DNA from: Caenorhabditis remanei
Taxonomy: Eukaryota > Nematoda > Chromadorea > Rhabditida > Rhabditidae
Reading direction: 5' to 3'
Assembly (NCBI RefSeq): GCF_010183535.1
Contig: NC_071333.1
Span: 10,848,587 to 10,912,586 of the forward strand
DNA: 64,000 bases
Positions 62,795 through 64,000 of this stretch are shown piece by piece. The position numbers and the translations under genes are program-made. The notes below the pieces were generated by a model. The model was not told the origin of the DNA, ran no database searches, and saw only the letters and a list, made by a program, of their open reading frames with translations. Within the stretch, counting starts at the first letter, position 1, and each line of letters starts with the position of its first letter.

Positions 62795-64000
62795 AAAGCA
62801 AGTCGTAAAACTGAAAGGAAATCTTAGAAAAAAGATGAGACAAACAGAAAAATAGAAAATATGGGTTGTTGGCACACATCAGGCAAGGGGTGACGACTAC
62901 GACGACATTACTGGAAAAACGGGGTGAAGACGGCGGTGGGAGGAGAGAGAGGGGCCACTAGCGGAAAATCGATGCGAGACTGCGCGTGTCGTAAAGGGAA
63001 AGGAAACGAAAAGTGACGGAACAAGTGGAAAATAGAGGAGAGAATTTTTGAAAAAGGAGCGAAAAAAGATGCGTGCAACAAAAATGCAAGAGGTCGTTCA
63101 TCTTTCTCAGCATTCGCCTATCCATTTTTTGCCGAATTCGAAAAAGCAAGTCGGAGTGACGGGATGTTATACTTTTGAAAAGGGGTTGTTACATGCAATC
63201 ATTCTCGAGAAAAAGTGCGTTTCAAGTCCTCAAATTTGATTTTTTCTGACAATCTTGAATAGCATCTTGATAGAGATTTGTGCATTTTCTTTTCGAGCGT
63301 CATGCATACGAATACCAAATATTTCTTATTACAAATACACATTCGTTGGTCGTTGCATTTGGGTGGGAAGGTTTCCGACAGAGAAAAAGTATTTTCAAAT
63401 GGTAAAACTCACTAAATGTCATAAAATCGTCCCAATAATAATACAATTCATCAGAAAAGAGTCGATTGTGAAGAAAGGAAGTATAAACAATAACAATTGC
63501 TGGGCGTTTAGTAATTTAATAAGAGAAGACGGCAAGAAGTGCGCACGCAAACAAGAAATGCGCAAGTAACCTGGATAGCGCATTTCTTGAGCATCCTTCG
63601 CAGAGACAATGTAAACAAATAAGGAAAAACAGTTGTTGTTTTTAGAAAAAAAATTGGATGGGAATCTGACTACAGCACAGTCACCCAAACTCCGAAAAAC
63701 AACTGCAAGCGAAACTTCTCATTGGAGCGCAAAGGCCGCGCGCTACAGTAGTCAGAAATTTTTTTAAAATTAATTTTGCAACTGAAAATTTTGATTTTAT
63801 TCAAATTGCGAACAATAAAGGAAATAAAAAGCGAAAATTGTCCATAACAAAAAACGAGAAAGGCAAAAGCAACATTTTGCAAAAAAGAAAACTTGTTTTG
63901 AAGGAAAAATAAAGGCGCTGATACAGATCGAAGTTTTGGCCTGAGAAATCAGTTTTTTCATTATTTCTCGAAACTTATTCGGCAAAAAAGTGACCCATCC
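62795..64000. other. Upstream region of erp-1
   Basis: Contains purine-rich stretches and short ORFs with no domain or splice support. Probably promoter or outron of erp-1. Nothing else identified. Confidence 0.5.

Overview
This window is nuclear DNA from a Caenorhabditis-type nematode. Genes are AT-rich and multi-exon. Introns are short and run GTAAG/GTGAG to TTTTCAG, and several acceptors sit just upstream of start codons, as expected for SL trans-splicing. I recognise orthologues of C. elegans X-linked genes: nlp-1, aex-4, tag-18, fkh-2 and erp-1. The set suggests synteny with the C. elegans X chromosome; that is recall, not a search. Exons were joined by eye and accepted only when reading frame and splice phase agreed.

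Region by region. 0.4-10.8 kb (+): an SBK-like protein kinase with two promoters; its catalytic HRD aspartate is Asn, so it may be a pseudokinase. Its 6-kb intron holds a small antisense secreted-peptide ORF and a possible carboxypeptidase-propeptide relic. 12.2-14.4 kb (+): an unrecognised 11-exon secreted protein with signs of two compensating frameshifts. 15.0-20.8 kb: no convincing gene, one 41-bp tandem repeat. 20.8-21.5 kb (+): nlp-1 neuropeptide precursor. 22.2-23.9 kb (+): aex-4, a SNAP-25-type SNARE. 24.1-25.6 kb (-): tag-18. 26.1-28.5 kb (-): exon-like segments I cannot resolve into one gene. 29.0-30.7 kb (-): fkh-2. 30.7-35.1 kb: gene desert upstream of fkh-2 and QSOX. 35.1-39.5 kb (+): quiescin sulfhydryl oxidase. 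40.9-42.8 kb (-): a disordered Ser/Tyr/Arg-rich protein with alternative ends. 48.1 kb (+): a 59-residue PMP3/UPF0057 membrane protein.

49.3-57.3 kb is a cluster of Cys/Pro/Gln/Gly-rich secreted proteins, probably matrix or pharyngeal-cuticle components, several with sharp TATA boxes. Two of them share a C-terminal Cys module. One (55.7-57.3 kb) is built from repeated phase-0 exons. Two small genes sit tail to tail at 53.6-54.7 kb. A DUF3557-type gene (58.2-59.3 kb, -) lies between the repeat-exon gene and a decayed copy of its own 3' end at 59.56-59.83 kb. The window closes with erp-1, an endophilin-B-like BAR/SH3 protein (60.0-62.8 kb, -).

Functionally the window mixes neuroendocrine secretion (nlp-1, aex-4), transcription (fkh-2), membrane remodelling (erp-1), oxidative folding (QSOX) and cysteine-rich matrix proteins. 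I see no operon, CRISPR array, rRNA, convincing tRNA or transposon.
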